Shown: in pieces, positions 23,963-35,775 of the stretch
Numbering within the stretch: position 1 is the first letter of the stretch
How the letters are laid out: each line of letters opens with the position of its first letter
DNA from: Sialis fuliginosa
Taxonomy: Eukaryota > Arthropoda > Insecta > Megaloptera > Sialidae
Direction of reading: 5' to 3'
DNA length: 64,000 bases
Assembly (NCBI GenBank): GCA_961205875.1
Contig: OY540813.1
Location: 30,351,001 to 30,415,000 of the forward strand
The notes under the pieces: generated by a model
Databases searched by the model: none
Told to the model about the DNA's origin: nothing
The model's input: the letters and a program-made list of their open reading frames with translations, nothing else
Made by a program: the position numbers and the translations under genes

Positions 23963-24587
23963 TAAAAATATATACAAAATCGTAAATATCTCGGTTCCTA
24001 TGCGGGATAGGGGGTCGTTCTCCCCCCTAAAACCCCCTCCTTCGTAGTGTTTTTTCGGCCGCATCGAATGAAACTAATAACAACCCTCCATACGTGACAA
24101 AAGATGAAATATTAAACTATTTTTTGTTTTGTTTTTTATTCATTATCTTAATTAAAAATTGTAAAAAAAATCATTTCTATCTACCCCCGCCATTAGAAGT
24201 TGAATGTCGATTTTAATAGAAGATTATTTTGCCCTAATTTACCTTTATAACTAAAGCAGGTATGTAGATAAACACGTCCCCCTCTTACGTTATTAGGGAT
24301 GAATATCGAAATTTTGATTTTAATTGAATATTATTTTGTCCGAATTTACCTTAATATCATAAACAGTTATGTAGATAATTGAATTTTCGAAAAGTTATAA
24401 TAATATTTTTTCCCATACAAACTTTTACACCTCCTTTTATCCCCGTAGGGATTACATTTCGAAAAATCCTTTCTTATTGGGTGCTTAAATCATAAAAGGA
24501 AGATACCCACGAAATTACACGTTTCTAAGTCCAGGGGTTTTGATGATGAATCAGTCAGTCAGGACTTAAATTGTTATTATATGTATA
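23963..24587 (-). mobile_element. Helitron B3 (lacks 3' hairpin end)
   Basis: Minus-strand family B sequence: ATCGTAAATATCTCGG, CAACCCTCCATACGTGACA and, at its 5' end, AGTCCTGACTGACTGATTCA. The hairpin and CTAG are missing at the left. At the right a palindromic MITE begins inside its 5' terminus. Confidence 0.75.
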
Positions 24588-25442
24588 TTAGGGTGGTCCT
24601 TATATGGGGTAAGGACGAATTTTGAGCGGGCCGCCTCTCAAATCAGCTCCAAATAATTCAAAAAGAATGTAGAAAAAGTTTCAGCCATCTATCTTAAAAA
24701 ATGGCCATTACTAGAAGGGGGTGATTTTCCCATTTAAAATACACGTGTTTTTTGATTTTTCAAAGACCTGCGTACTAGAGTTTTTTAAACTCTTTCTAAA
24801 AATCTAGAATACTCATGAAAGCATCCCTGGTACCTATATTCCATATCTAGATGGATAAATTAAATTTGTGATTTAACGTTGACAGTTATATTGGGTCATT
24901 CATTACATCAAGAAAATTACAAAAAAAAAATTTTTTGTACAATTTCTGGATAATTTTGTCAGAAAAACGTTTGACAATAAAAACATTGATCTTGCAAATA
25001 AATAAAAATTGATTCTAAAATCAAAAAAGATCATTTCATATCAATTTCTAATTGGCGCGGCATATTTTTTTGTTCAATTTAATTTTAGAATCAAAATTTT
25101 TTATTTCAAGATCAATATTTTTATTGTCAAACGTTTTTCTGACAAAATTATCCAGAAATTATATAAAAAAAATTGTTAAAAATGTTCTCTTGATGAAATG
25201 ACTCAATGACCCATATAGCTGTCAAAGTTAAATCACAAAAATTTATCCATCTAGATATGGAATATGAGTACCAGGGATGCTTTCATGAGTATTCTAGATT
25301 TTTAGAAAGAGTTTAAGACACTCTAGTACGCAGGTCTTTGAAAAATCGAAAAAACACGTGTATTTTAAATGGCAAAGTCACCCCCCTCTGGTAATGGCCA
25401 TTTTTTAAGATACTGGCATCAATCTCGGATATGACCCTAGTA
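24588..25442. mobile_element. 855-bp palindromic MITE in the Helitron B3 5' end
   Basis: TA-TTAGGGTGGTCC at the left and GACCCTAG-TA at the right suggest TA insertion. The arms, about 345 bp each (24692-25040 and 25075-25414), are near-exact inverted copies, for example TCTAGAATACTCATGAAAGC and CCATATCTAGATGGATAAAT. The left arm extends about 100 bp beyond the matched region. Non-coding. Confidence 0.8.
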
Positions 25443-25555
25443 ATTTGATTAGAATCGGCCAATAGGTGTCAAAATGGTGGACATTTAAACTAATTATTAG
25501 TATAATTTATTAATTAATTATTATATTTTTATTGCTTCAAATTTGACGATTATTT

Positions 25556-25652
25556 TCGGTTTTTATTTAAATTGTTCAATAATTAACTACCTTTGGTAAA
25601 TTTGACACAAGGAAGCACTGTGCATTTACTTGGCAGATGTTTTTTTATATAT
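25556..25652 (+). mobile_element. Family C 3' fragment
   Basis: GAAGCACTGTGCATTTACTT and GGCAGATGTTTTTTTATATA match the 3' end of the family C copies at 30217 and 55975. Confidence 0.65.
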
Positions 25653-25667
25653 TCTGTGTCGTAGTAC

Positions 25668-25950
25668 TAATCATTTTGTAATCATTAGCAAGTGTCCATC
25701 CCTGCGTGCTCATTACTGGTTTTACTTTATCCATTAATGGAGAAATAACATAAACAATATAAGATGCTATAATTTAAAAAACAAACTATATTTGCGGACT
25801 TTGATAGTTTAATTGATTAAATAAAGAGTTACTTGTTTTATTAGTAACATGAGTTCATGAGAATTACAAAAAAGAAGCCCACCAATCACAAAAACAGTAA
25901 ACCTTGCTCTTATAGCGGTCATAACTGGTGTCAGTACTTTATATTCCTGA
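25668..25950 (-). repeat. Family U repeat, copy 1
   Basis: Inverted copy of 39061-39290. Shared blocks in U orientation: TATAAGAGCAAGGT, TCATGAACTCATGTTACTAA and GATGGACACTTGCTAATGAT. About 280 bp, class unknown. Confidence 0.65.
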
Positions 25951-26129
25951 TTTGAGTAGTTTCTGAGCGTGAATTACATACCTATTCTTGCTCCTAGGTC
26001 TTCGTATACCCAAAAGATACTATGTATAGGTACTTACATCAATATGTATTATTTAAATTGAACAAAACAATTCATCAAACATATGAAGCCAGCCCCAAAA
26101 ATCTATAAACAGAGTGAAAAATAAAACTC

Positions 26130-26540
26130 CGTGTTAATGAATGCATTTTGTGCAGATGCGGCTAAACAAAACAATAATTAAAATGAGAGAACTCATTCAG
26201 AATCGCATCGGCGCTGCAAACGAGTTATTTACGACGTAGGCGTGACAAAAACCCATAAAAATCATAATTTTTTCTTCTCCTGCGAGAACTCATAACGTAT
26301 CTTGAAGTTATGGTTCTTACACATATATTGCCCATGAAACGAAAGCGAGCAACTTTGGTCTCTATTCAACGTCTGACTTGTGGATCGATATTGAATCAAA
26401 CGTTTGTTGGACTCTTCGCAATCCAACGTTTTCTTCGGGCGGTGCTTCATTATTTGTTGATTTAGTCTTGCCGGATGTAAATTGCTTTTAAAATAGATAA
26501 TCATGAGGAAAAACAAATAGCTTTGGAGTGTGCACAAGGC
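26130..26540. other. Complex island open in several frames
   Basis: A less AT-rich, apparently single-copy stretch. A minus-strand frame (26262-26537, 91 codons, with an inner start at MKHRPKKTLDCEESNK) and two plus-strand frames are all open. One plus frame reads SYGSYTYIAHETKASNFG and on to FVDLVLPDVNCF. Overlapping open frames this dense are unusual here. It may be an exon of a host gene, but strand and frame cannot be decided from one sequence. Confidence 0.3.
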
Positions 26541-27331
26541 GTCTTAACTTTTAAATCATTATATTATTATTTTTTCTCGTATATATTATTGAATAAGGTG
26601 AACACAATTTATTGATATATTATTCATTATGTTTTATATATCATCTTGAGCATGCAATTCCATTTATTGACAAGTGGATAATATCGACGTGAAATATATT
26701 TCTTGTAGAAATAAATTGTACGAATGTTTGTTTAGATGAGAGATATAATTTATGTCAATGGTTAAATTTCTGTTTGCTCGAAGGGGTTGAGTTTCTATTT
26801 ACATATTATGTTAAACTTAAACATTTGTGTATGTTATTTACATAAAGTTCTTTATGTACTATTTATTTTTGATATGTTATCTATTCTTTGGATATAAACT
26901 GACATAATCGTTTTCAATTTTGAAATGATTGCATCAAGTACTTGATAAATAATATATAGGATTTATTTCAAATAAATTACAGGTAAATTATGAATAGCTA
27001 CTTACTTATAAATTAGCATTTTTTTATTTTCATTTAAAAATATGTAATAATTTAAATATGAAAATTGTGCTGCAATCTTTAATCGAATAAAATCGCTTTT
27101 TGAGTAGTTCATAATGAGCATTTATATATAAAATTTAAGATTATGATTTTTTTTAAATGAATTCGTAATATTTATTTAAAGACTTTATTGAAAGATTTCA
27201 TGGAAATCACAAGAAGTACACTTATTAATTATTAAGAATAATTTTTAAAATTGTCTGTAAAAATTTTCGAAAATTTCGAACCGAGTCGCATATTACGACA
27301 ATCCTATATTTATTTTACCGATTATACCTTA
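26541..27331. other. No supported feature
   Basis: AT-rich DNA with no repeats or frames of note. Confidence 0.35.
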
Positions 27332-27339
27332 CTTTCAAC

Positions 27340-27712
27340 CAGGAACTTTAACCTGAACCCAAACCCGAAACCCGAAAAAAAACGTATTTTTCATTTCATT
27401 TTAACTTTCTTTTTTAATTCTATAACTGAATTACATTTCAATTTGCAAAAAAATCTGAAAAGTAGAGATTTTAAACTTTAAAATATAGGTAATTATATTT
27501 TTTGCTTTTTTTTCTAGCCATATTTTAAAGGCTATTTTAATGTCTTTTCTTCTTCGGAAAATGTTTTATTTGTTATTTATGTATTTTTTTTAACAAAATA
27601 ATTTTCTTCCATTTACAAACTGTTTACTTACTTTTCCATTTTACAAACCTGAACTTGAACCAGCTTTTATATTTGAACTCGAACTATGAATAAATTCCGG
27701 TTCATGTCCCTG
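27340..27712. mobile_element. hAT MITE with perfect 8-bp duplication
   Basis: CAGGAACTTTAACCTGAACC at the left and GGTTCATGTCCCTG at the right are degenerate inverted ends. CTTTCAAC occurs immediately outside both (27332-27339 and 27713-27720), a perfect 8-bp hAT-type target duplication. 373 bp; the open frame across the left end is not a gene. Confidence 0.8.
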
Positions 27713-27808
27713 CTTTCAACAAATATAATTGTGACACGTGTGTTATATCTCATTTTTAATTAGCTGAATTATGAATTAAATATATATTCGTAAACATTCA
27801 ACTATATA

Positions 27809-27849
27809 TCACCAGTGGTACGCGTACCACAGTTTGAGAAACACTTGTT
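27809..27849. mobile_element. hAT-type end fragment
   Basis: GTGGTACGCGTACCACAGTT followed by TGAGAAACACTT resembles the right terminus of CAGTGGTTCTCAAACT-type hAT MITEs. Its partner end is not visible. Confidence 0.3.
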
Positions 27850-28344
27850 TAGATATTAATCTATTAAATTGAAATTAACATATATTTTTTTGATAAACAA
27901 AAACTAATCATCCTATATATTCATACATGTCATATCTTAAATGTCATTATTATTTATGGGCTGGAAGGTGGGGATACCTACCTATAATAAATTTCAATAG
28001 ACATTCTTTTTTACTATATTCTCTGTTAAATGTATTAAGTTAATTTTCAATTTATATTCCAATATTGGTATTAAAGAATTTCAGAACTGTTAAAATATCT
28101 GCAATCAATATGTTAGCTTCATTTTAATTTGTTTTAGCTAATTAATATTTATGAGTTATTGTCAGATGTATGTTTTATTATATCATCAGGTATTATATAT
28201 TTAAGGGAGTATACATCATACACTTAGTTATATAAATATGCATAGTACAATTTTTTTTATTGGCAATGAATTCTATTACATAATTGGATGCTATATTATA
28301 TAATATTATTTATATTGTTGTTAAAACTGTTTGCTGTTTGTTGT
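27850..28344. other. No supported feature
   Basis: AT-rich DNA. Confidence 0.35.
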
Positions 28345-28931
28345 TAAAACATCTGCCGAGTTAATGCACAGTGCTTCCTCGTGTTAAATTCATCAAAGAC
28401 AGTTTATTATTAAACAATTTTAATATTTGACAATTTCAATCTAAATTTAAATTTTTAATGACAATTAAATAGCGGTTGTAAAAAACAAATAACGATTTTT
28501 TAAAACAAATTGAGATAAATACTTGTTAGGGAATATTTTACAACAAACTGCGGTGACCTATATTATAGAAAATTGAATGCTATACAAAAAACATTTTATA
28601 TAATTTTCACATATCTTGAGATATCTTCAAACTATAAATATTATATCACTCCTCTCCCTTTACACAATTTTAATGATTTTGAAATGAGACCGTCCTGAAG
28701 TCAGCCCAACCAATCAAGTTTTATTAATATCGGTTCAGTGGTTCATGAGTTATGCGTGTGACAAGGATTCACTCGATAGACAGACAGACAGACACGGAAC
28801 GAAAAGTGTTTGTCTTGACCTGGAACGGAAAGATCAAGTTAAAATTTTGAAATCGGAGAACATTTTTATTTTATTTTAAAACGATCACAAAGTTTCTCGT
28901 ATCTAACATATATTCAATATGGCGAGGAAGC
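28345..28931 (-). mobile_element. Family C element, copy 3
   Basis: Starts AACATCTGCCGAGTTAATGC with CTTCCTCGTGTTAAATTC and ends ATATGGCGAGGAAG. Inner blocks TTAATATCGGTTCAGTGGTT and ACGAAAAGTGTTTGTCTTGA are conserved with the other copies. About 590 bp. Confidence 0.75.
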
Positions 28932-29009
28932 AAAATCAAATCCTTAGTAGTTAGTATTAAAAATGAATGGTTACTATGCTTATGTAGATAAGTCTAAGTA
29001 CCTATTTAA

Positions 29010-29925
29010 TCTACATATATACATATAATAACATGTCCTGACTGACTGATTTATCATCACCCAGCCGAAACTCCTGATCCTAGAAACGTGAAATTTTAAG
29101 GGTGTCTTCCTTTTATGACGTATGGATTTTTTGATAATCAACCTCTAAGGGGATAAAAGAGGGTGTAAAAGTTTGTATGAAAATGAAACTTAAAATAAAT
29201 GCTCTACAATACAAACAATGAACACGTATTTCAGCATTTCCCAAAATTCAACCTCTAAAAGGTTGCAAGAGGGTGGAAAAATTTGTATCAGATTTTTTTT
29301 TTTGTATTCACTCGAATGAAACTTTGTACAAATAATCTACAAGACAAATAACATTTTCCAAAATTCAACCCCTAAGGAATGGGTGGGGAGAGGTGTTAAC
29401 TTTTTAAAATTTTAATATATTTATCTACGTAACTGTTTATGATATTAAGGTAAATTTGTACAAGATAATATTCAATTAAAATTAAAATTTCAACATTTAA
29501 CCCCTAATAGCGTAAGAGGGGGGGGGGGTTGGTATGTTTATCTGCATAGCTGCTTAAGTTATAAAGGTGAATTCAATAAAAATAAAAATTTCGGCATTCA
29601 ACCCCTAATGGCGGAGGTCGACCGGGGTTGGGTTTCTGTAATTTTTAACTAAGTTCCGAGATATTTACGATTTTGTGTAGGTAATGAATAAAAATAAATA
29701 ATTATTTAATATTTCATCCCCTGTCACGTATGGAGGGTTGTAATTAGTTTCATTCAATCAGGCGGGAAAAATACTTCAGGGGAAGGGGTTTTAGGGGGAA
29801 AAACAATCTCCTATCTTGCATAGGAGCCGAGATATTTACGATTTTATATAATGAATAAAAGTTAAACAAAATAAATAAAAAATATATATTTCGCCCCCTG
29901 TCATTTATGGAGGATTGTTATTAGT
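29010..29925 (+). mobile_element. Helitron B2 (3' end missing)
   Basis: TC at 29010 after A begins TCTACATATATACATATAAT, then TCCTGACTGACTGATTTATC. Family B blocks follow, with a duplicated unit of about 190 bp containing GAGATATTTACGATTTT (near 29658 and 29828). Similarity breaks at about 29925 just before the expected hairpin and CTAG. A poly-G run lies at about 29520-29529. Confidence 0.8.
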
Positions 29926-30499
29926 TATCAAATAGAAATATATATGATTCCTATACGATATGCAGCCTTTTATATCTGTATATGTGTGTGCAATTAAATT
30001 TTTAATTTTGGAACTACAACCTTATTCAATTTCCTGTCATTCCGCCTTATCTTAAACTAAAACACATCCCGCATTTACAAAACATGACACAAGAAATATA
30101 GCTAACATTTAGTTACAATTAATTTCAATCAAGTTTTTTTATCAAACGAAATTTTAAAAACATTTATGTGTTACAAAGCACATATATATCTACTATAGTT
30201 GGTTTGAAACTTATGGTATTGCTTCCTCGCAAAATCAAAGATACGAGAAGCTTTGTGATCATTTTAAAATGAGTCAAGAAATTGTTCTCGCATATTTTAA
30301 AATTTTAAATTGGTCTTTCTGTTTCAGATCAAAACAAACACTTTTCGTTCCGTGTCTGTCTGTCTGTGTGTATGTGTATATGTGTGTGTGTCGCCTGAAT
30401 CCTTTTACACGAATAATTCATATATTAATGAAACTTGGTTGAATGGTTGGGACTGGCTTGAGGACAGTTTCATTTCAAAATCATCATAATCATGTGTAA

Positions 30500-30988
30500 G
30501 GCGGCTATTACATTATCAAAGAAATATGATAAAATTTCTTTGATCAAAGAAATATGACAGTGTAATAAGTCGACTTTTATAATATTTCTATGATCATAGT
30601 TAATTACAATCTCTTATATTTGATCAAAGTTTTTTGACGTCAAAAACAAAAAGGCGACTACCAAGTTATCACTGACAGTTACAGTTACATAATTATCAAT
30701 ATATGAATATCAACAAAATCCAGTATTATATGATAATCTTCTTATTGATTATAATAACCATAATACACGGTTGTAAATTCAAACCTCGATCGCGTCAATT
30801 GACGAACATCCACGCACTGATATTCAAAAGGCACCAAAAAAGAAGAAAATATCCCAAGATAATATTGAGAAAATATTATCAAATATTTTATGTAGTGTAA
30901 AAAAACAAAATCTCGTATTTTTTTAGAAATATGATCAAATCTTTGTCAAAGATCTTTGACTTATTTATTTGATAGTGTAATAGCCGCC
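30500..30988. mobile_element. PIF/Harbinger-like element, TAA duplication
   Basis: GGCGGCTATTACATTATCAA and its inverted copy ending GTGTAATAGCCGCC form the ends. TAA at 30497-30499 and 30989-30991 is the 3-bp duplication typical of PIF/Harbinger. Family C copy 5 shows the unoccupied site (GTGTAAGGGGG at about 56273). 489 bp. Internal repeats of TTTGATCAAAG-type palindromes lie near both ends. Confidence 0.85.
30777..30926 (+). pseudogene. Coding-like remnant inside the Harbinger-like element
   Basis: A 49-codon frame from after TAA at 30774 to TAG at 30924-30926 has protein-like composition: IQTSIASIDEHPRTDIQKAP, then a basic KKKK run and an amphipathic tail (DNIEKILSNIL). It overlaps a longer ATG frame (30703-30900) whose product is mostly hydrophobic or basic low-complexity. 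It could be the last part of an element-encoded DNA-binding protein left after internal deletion. I cannot assign a family. Confidence 0.25.
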
Positions 30989-31450
30989 TAAGGGGAATGG
31001 GTGACATCCCAAAAAAGTTTTTTTTTCATAATGTCTCAAGAACGACACATGTTACGTGAAAATTTTATAGAATCTTTTTTGTAGACCATTCAATTTACTA
31101 TAATACAGATCTACAACGTTTGTTGATATTTAATGTCATTTTGATGTTTGCATAAATTTAGATTTTGATTGAAATTGTCAAAGAACTAAAAAAATACGAA
31201 AAAATAATGAAACAAAAATGATGTTTACTTAGCCGTGACGTCATCCACTCTGACTGGTGTTTTATCTAACGAAAAATTTCGAACTAATTTTTTTTCTGTA
31301 AAATCGTGTAATAATTAAATGGTTAACTAATGCCAGGCAATTTATCTTAACAGTTTATTGGTGTTTATTTAAATTGTTCAATAATTAACTATACCTTTGG
31401 TGGATTTAGCACGAGAAATCACTGTGCATTTACTAGGCAGATGTTTTTTC

Positions 31451-31926
31451 TGATGTTGGTAAAAGCTAATCAATTTAAACAAATATATTTGAGTGGAAAT
31501 AATAAAATAATAAATTTGACTTTATTATGGTAAATGGTGGACCGATAATAGCCCTGAGTTTAAAAAAATCGTTTTTTGAAAGGAGTAATTATATGGGTTA
31601 CCAAAAAATATTTTTATTCAATTCCAAAAATGGGGTATCAAATGAAATTGTTATTATTAAAATCTTCGTTTAATAAGTTTTCAAACAAAAATCGTAATAA
31701 GATTTTCTTTCCAGCTTATATTCGCGAAAATAAAAAAATACGAAGGGGTATATAAAAAATGAAAAATATTTATACTACATTTGAAGTCATCATTTTGGTA
31801 ATTGACGAACTATTAAAAATAACTAGTAGTTCTTAACATTACTAAAATTAACTTAAACATAAACGAAAAAATTGAAATACTATACAGTAATTGAACACTA
31901 GTATATGCGAGGCTCGTGATTTTAAC
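31451..31926. other. No supported feature
   Basis: AT-rich DNA without clear structure. Confidence 0.35.
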
Positions 31927-31928
31927 TA

Positions 31929-32629
31929 CCCGGGAAAAAATTTCAGATCTGAAGTGATCTCGGTTGATCTTCATTTTGGAACAAATCAGATCTTTGTAGA
32001 TAAATAAACTTTTGTTTACCTTAAATAACAAATTAATACACATATACTATATAGAAACCTTGTTTATAATTTAATCAATTAAAAAAAAATGTACAGAAAC
32101 GTACTGAATGATATTTGAGGCCCGTGTATTAAATTAATAAATAAATTCACAACTCACCCCCTGTCACAGATGAAGGGTTGTAATTGGTCTCATTCGATCC
32201 AGCGGGAATAATACTTTGGGATACTAGGTGAATTTTTCTCTGTTTCGCTACTTATGGTATTCATTATAGAAAATCGTAAATATCTCGACTCCTGTGCTAG
32301 ATAGAGAGTTATTTTGCCTCCCACAGCCCTAGTATCCCGAAGTATTTTTCCCGTTGGATCGAATGAGACCAATTACAACCCTTCATCTGTGACAGGGGGT
32401 GAGTTGTGAATTTATTTATTAATTTAATACACGGGCCTCAAATATCATTCAATACGTTTCTATACAATTTTTTTTTAAATTGATTAAATTATAAACAAGG
32501 TTTCTATATAGGTAGTATATGTGTATTTGTTTTTTAAGGTAGACAAAAGTTTATTTATTTACAAAGATCTGATTTGTTCCAAAATGAAGATCAACCGAGA
32601 TCACTTCAGATCTGAAATTTTTTCCCGGG
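31929..32629. mobile_element. 701-bp palindrome containing inverted Helitron B sequence
   Basis: Perfect CCCGGG ends with TA on both sides (31927-31928 and 32630-32631). Arms 31929-32229 and 32327-32629 are nearly identical inverted copies, for example ATCTGAAGTGATCTCGGTTG. The inner parts of both arms are Helitron B sequence (GGGTTGTAATTGGTCTCATT, CACAACTCACCCCCTGTCAC). The spacer continues that Helitron only from the right arm, so the left arm is the copied one. Confidence 0.8.
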
Positions 32630-33414
32630 TAAACAATAATTTAATGAATAAATCATCCTTCATAGTTTACATCATTGTTTTTGACATGAGATATAATTAA
32701 GGATTATGAAAACCCTTGAAGAAAATTAATAATTACAACATAAGTGCATACTACCTGTTGGGTCTTCACGTACTATTGCTGGTATACATATAAACCACAC
32801 ATTGAGAAACACTGGAGTATATTATTCATAAGAAATCTTATGACCTAATCCCACCCATACTCTCTGTGTGTATATTTTCATGAATTTTTGAATCGACTAT
32901 ACACGTAAGCGCGTCTACGAAGTGATAAAACTACTGAGAAGGCAACAAGCCGTAAAATATGTGGAGTATTTGGTCGAATTCTGGTCTAATTGGGTATATC
33001 ATAGGTTCAAGTAGCAAGAAGCAGATATTCTAGACATCTGCAGCTGGATAAGGCACGACCATAGATTACTGCTATCGCACTAAATCTACTTCTGTCGTGT
33101 AAGAAATATTACTGCCGATGATATTATCGATTTATTTTATGTGTTTGTTGTGTGTCGTTTTTTTGTCTTTTTCCATTCGCGGGATTATCGGCGCACAGGA
33201 ATGTTATATAAAATAAGCTTGTCGTTATTTTGTGGTGGTTTTAATATATCACTGGATTTTTTATATTATTCAGTTTATATGAACTAGATACGGTACAGTT
33301 AGAATGTTTAATTTTATGTTAATTATTAGTGCCTTAATTATTTTATCTTGACACTTTTATGTGTATTTTACTTATATGAGTGGGTAAAATGCGGTTCTCG
33401 GTTATTGATTACGT
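32630..33414. other. Mostly unique DNA
   Basis: 32830-33130 is less AT-rich and has no internal copy. A CACACATTGAGAAACACTG stretch at about 32794-32812 resembles the right end of a hAT MITE. No exon-like frame found. Confidence 0.35.
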
Positions 33415-33422
33415 AGGCAGTT

Positions 33423-33781
33423 CAGTGGCGTAGATAGCTTTTTACGATGGGGGGCGATATGACAAGTGGTGACCGAGGGGCGTCTAAAATATATGAAAAA
33501 AAAAAAATGATTAATGTAATTTAAAATTGAATGGCCTTTTTTTTTGATCATATAATCTGTATAAAGTTTACTTTTTATTACTAAAAAAAAGGTAATTCAA
33601 AATTAAAAAATAACTGAAGACCTTTTTTTTTTACTCTTAATTTACCAATTTTTTTCCCATTTATATTTGTACTATTTTGTTCATACTTGGGAAATTAAAA
33701 AAAAAATATCTTTGAATTTTCTCTAACTAAACTCATGGGGGGTAATTGATCATCTCAATTACCCTCCTATCTACGCCACTG
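33423..33781. mobile_element. hAT MITE, CAGTGGCGTA type
   Basis: Inverted ends CAGTGGCGTAGATAG and CTATCTACGCCACTG. Flanks AGGCAGTT (33415-33422) and AGGCAGTA (33782-33789) agree at 7 of 8 positions, a hAT-type duplication. 359 bp with a low-complexity AT core. Confidence 0.85.
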
Positions 33782-33965
33782 AGGCAGTAGGGCAGTGAGA
33801 TCAATAAAAAAGAAACAACAAAACACAAACATTTTAGTTTAAATATAAGGTATAACAATAAAATAAATAAATGTATGTTCTGAAAAAAGTTGATTCTAGT
33901 TTTAAAAATCTCAATCAAGTAATGCGTAATGTATTTTCGTTATTAGTTATATTTCTATGGTCTTA

Positions 33966-34042
33966 TAGGTCATAACATGATAACTGCAAATGTGATATTT
34001 AATCTTTTTGAATGTTCAATGCAGTTATCATATTATGACCTA
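33966..34042. repeat. 77-bp hairpin repeat
   Basis: TAGGTCATAACATGATAACT and its inverted copy AGTTATCATATTATGACCTA enclose a short loop. It could be a very short MITE. Confidence 0.6.
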
Positions 34043-34074
34043 AGATTATCGATTAGAGTGTCAGGCCGAAATTA

Positions 34075-34260
34075 AATTTTGAGGAGACGAAACCGAGATG
34101 ATATATACTTTAATTGTATGTCACAGTTTAAAGGAATTTTTAATAATTAGTATTGCATCATGATTTAAGGTTCGTCGACAAATATGGTCACGTGTATGAG
34201 ACGAAACTTTCGGTAGACGAGACTTAATTAATCTCGTCTCGTCTCATATCGTATGATCCC
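34075..34260. repeat. GTCTCGT-rich stretch
   Basis: Repeated GAGACGA/TCGTCTC motifs, as at 51790-51870 and 54354-54515. It is probably the remnant of one transposon family with such subterminal motifs; no ends could be fixed here. Confidence 0.35.
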
Positions 34261-34421
34261 TATAAATTATTTTCATTCTAAATGAAATTTTAACTTAATA
34301 AATAAATCTGTAGGGCATGTTAGTTTAAGCTGCATTATTAAGGAAATTATACAATTGATATTTTTTAAGGAAAGTATATATATATATAATGCAAAGGATA
34401 ATGAATAGTAGTTGTGATATG

Positions 34422-35138
34422 AAGGGGGCAGACCCATTTAGAATTTTGAAAAAATCCATTTTTTTGCATTTTCTTAAAGTAGAATATTTCAAAAGTATTC
34501 TCTGAAAATTTCAGATAAATGTCCTGTCCATAGACGATTCAGTGTAAGTTCTAAAATAAATTTTTTATTTGCATGTAAATCGTACTCAAAACTTTAAACG
34601 CGTTTTTCTCGAAACCATGTTTTCGAAGTCGGTGATAAGTAATAGGTAACTTGAGAACGGCTTTGCCGATCGGTTTGAAATTTTTCTCACTTCTATATAT
34701 AATTGTCCTCCGGATGGACTAAGGATTTTTTTTCGACGATTTTTTGTATAGTCGAAAATGCGAGTAAAATTTTAGTCGAATAAAGAACTTTGACTTTCAA
34801 CATCCGCCATTTTGTGAAAATTCAAAATTTTTCAAATCCCTTCGTTCATCCGGAGCATTATGTCATTAGCTAATGATTCCTTTTGTTTTTTATTTATTTC
34901 AGATGAACTAGTGACGAGCAACAGTGATCACGGCAAAACACTTTTTTTTTTGGACCCCTCCCAAATTTGCTGTATCTCACTTATTTTTTAATATTTTGCC
35001 ATAAAAAAATTATAATATTTTCTGTAAATACATATCTTTCATGTGGAAAAACATTTGTTATTAATTATTTTAATGCGTGGCCTAAAAAAATCCTAAAAAA
35101 GAGCTTCTTTTGGAAGTCCCAACTGGGTCTGCCCCCTT
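34422..35138. mobile_element. TIR element, AAGGGGGCAGACCCA ends
   Basis: AAGGGGGCAGACCCA at the left and TGGGTCTGCCCCCTT at the right are exact inverted repeats. The 717-bp interior has no transposase frame and shows no further inverted symmetry. No target duplication recognised; superfamily unknown. Confidence 0.65.
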
Positions 35139-35329
35139 AAAATAACAATTAATCCAACTAATAGGTTAAAGTAAAGTAATAAAATGTATACATTTTATTA
35201 ATTTCGGAATATATTTTTTTATATTTCAAATTGTATTTTAACTACCTATATATAATCTGAAACATTTCAATCAAAAAACAACGAACAAGTATCTAATTTT
35301 ATAATTTTCATGCAGATTGTCATGTCAAG

Positions 35330-35580
35330 GAACATAAGATTTCGCCAATATGTCTGTACATACAAGAGCAGCGACTCTGCATGGTCCAAGGAGGGTTGAG
35401 AGGAAGAGAGGGTGTGATGAATGACGTCACGGTGGTGTGACGACGCGGTGGCGCCAGAGACCCCGGGTCTAATGAGGACCAGACGCTCGGGCGCTCAAGT
35501 TTCCTCAACACCGTTACTGCACGCTGCTGCGTTTGTTTGAACATTCGGCTTCTTTAAAGCGCTCGATAATAAACGCGGAA
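35330..35580. promoter_or_regulatory. GC-rich island with TGACGTCA
   Basis: A GC-rich block (CGACGCGGTGGCGCCAGAGA at about 35440-35459) with a TGACGTCA site at about 35423, apparently single-copy. A minus-strand frame across it (35320-35544) looks like a by-product of GC-rich DNA. Could be a promoter or an exon; undecided. Confidence 0.25.
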
Positions 35581-35775
35581 TATGACTATAGAGAGTTCTT
35601 AATACAATGTCAAACTATATTTTTAATAGGTTGAATTTAAAAATATTTTATTCTATCATTAATTATATTTAGATAGAGTATAGAATAGTCATATGTCTTG
35701 TTCGATTCAAGTGCCACTATATAGGCATCATAATTTGTATGAATATCTATACTGTTTGGAATAATGTACATTAAT

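Larger units (their letters stand above)
30217..31450 (+). mobile_element. Family C element, copy 4, interrupted
   Basis: Runs from TATTGCTTCCTCGCAAAATC through the TGTCTGTCTGTG block to ACTGTGCATTTACTAGGCAG. A Harbinger-like element sits inside at 30500-30988. It also carries a 60-bp segment (about 31210-31267) that replaces CAGGTGCGTTTTAAGA of copy 5 and matches 55371-55441. Confidence 0.8.

Noticed and set aside
30703-30900. 65-codon ATG frame with hydrophobic N-terminus as a secreted peptide
   Set aside because: The hydrophobic run comes from AT-rich codons inside a Harbinger-like element, and an overlapping frame looks more protein-like.
33966-34042. microRNA precursor
   Set aside because: The hairpin is about the right size, but long inverted repeats of transposon origin are common here and nothing favours a microRNA over a tiny MITE.
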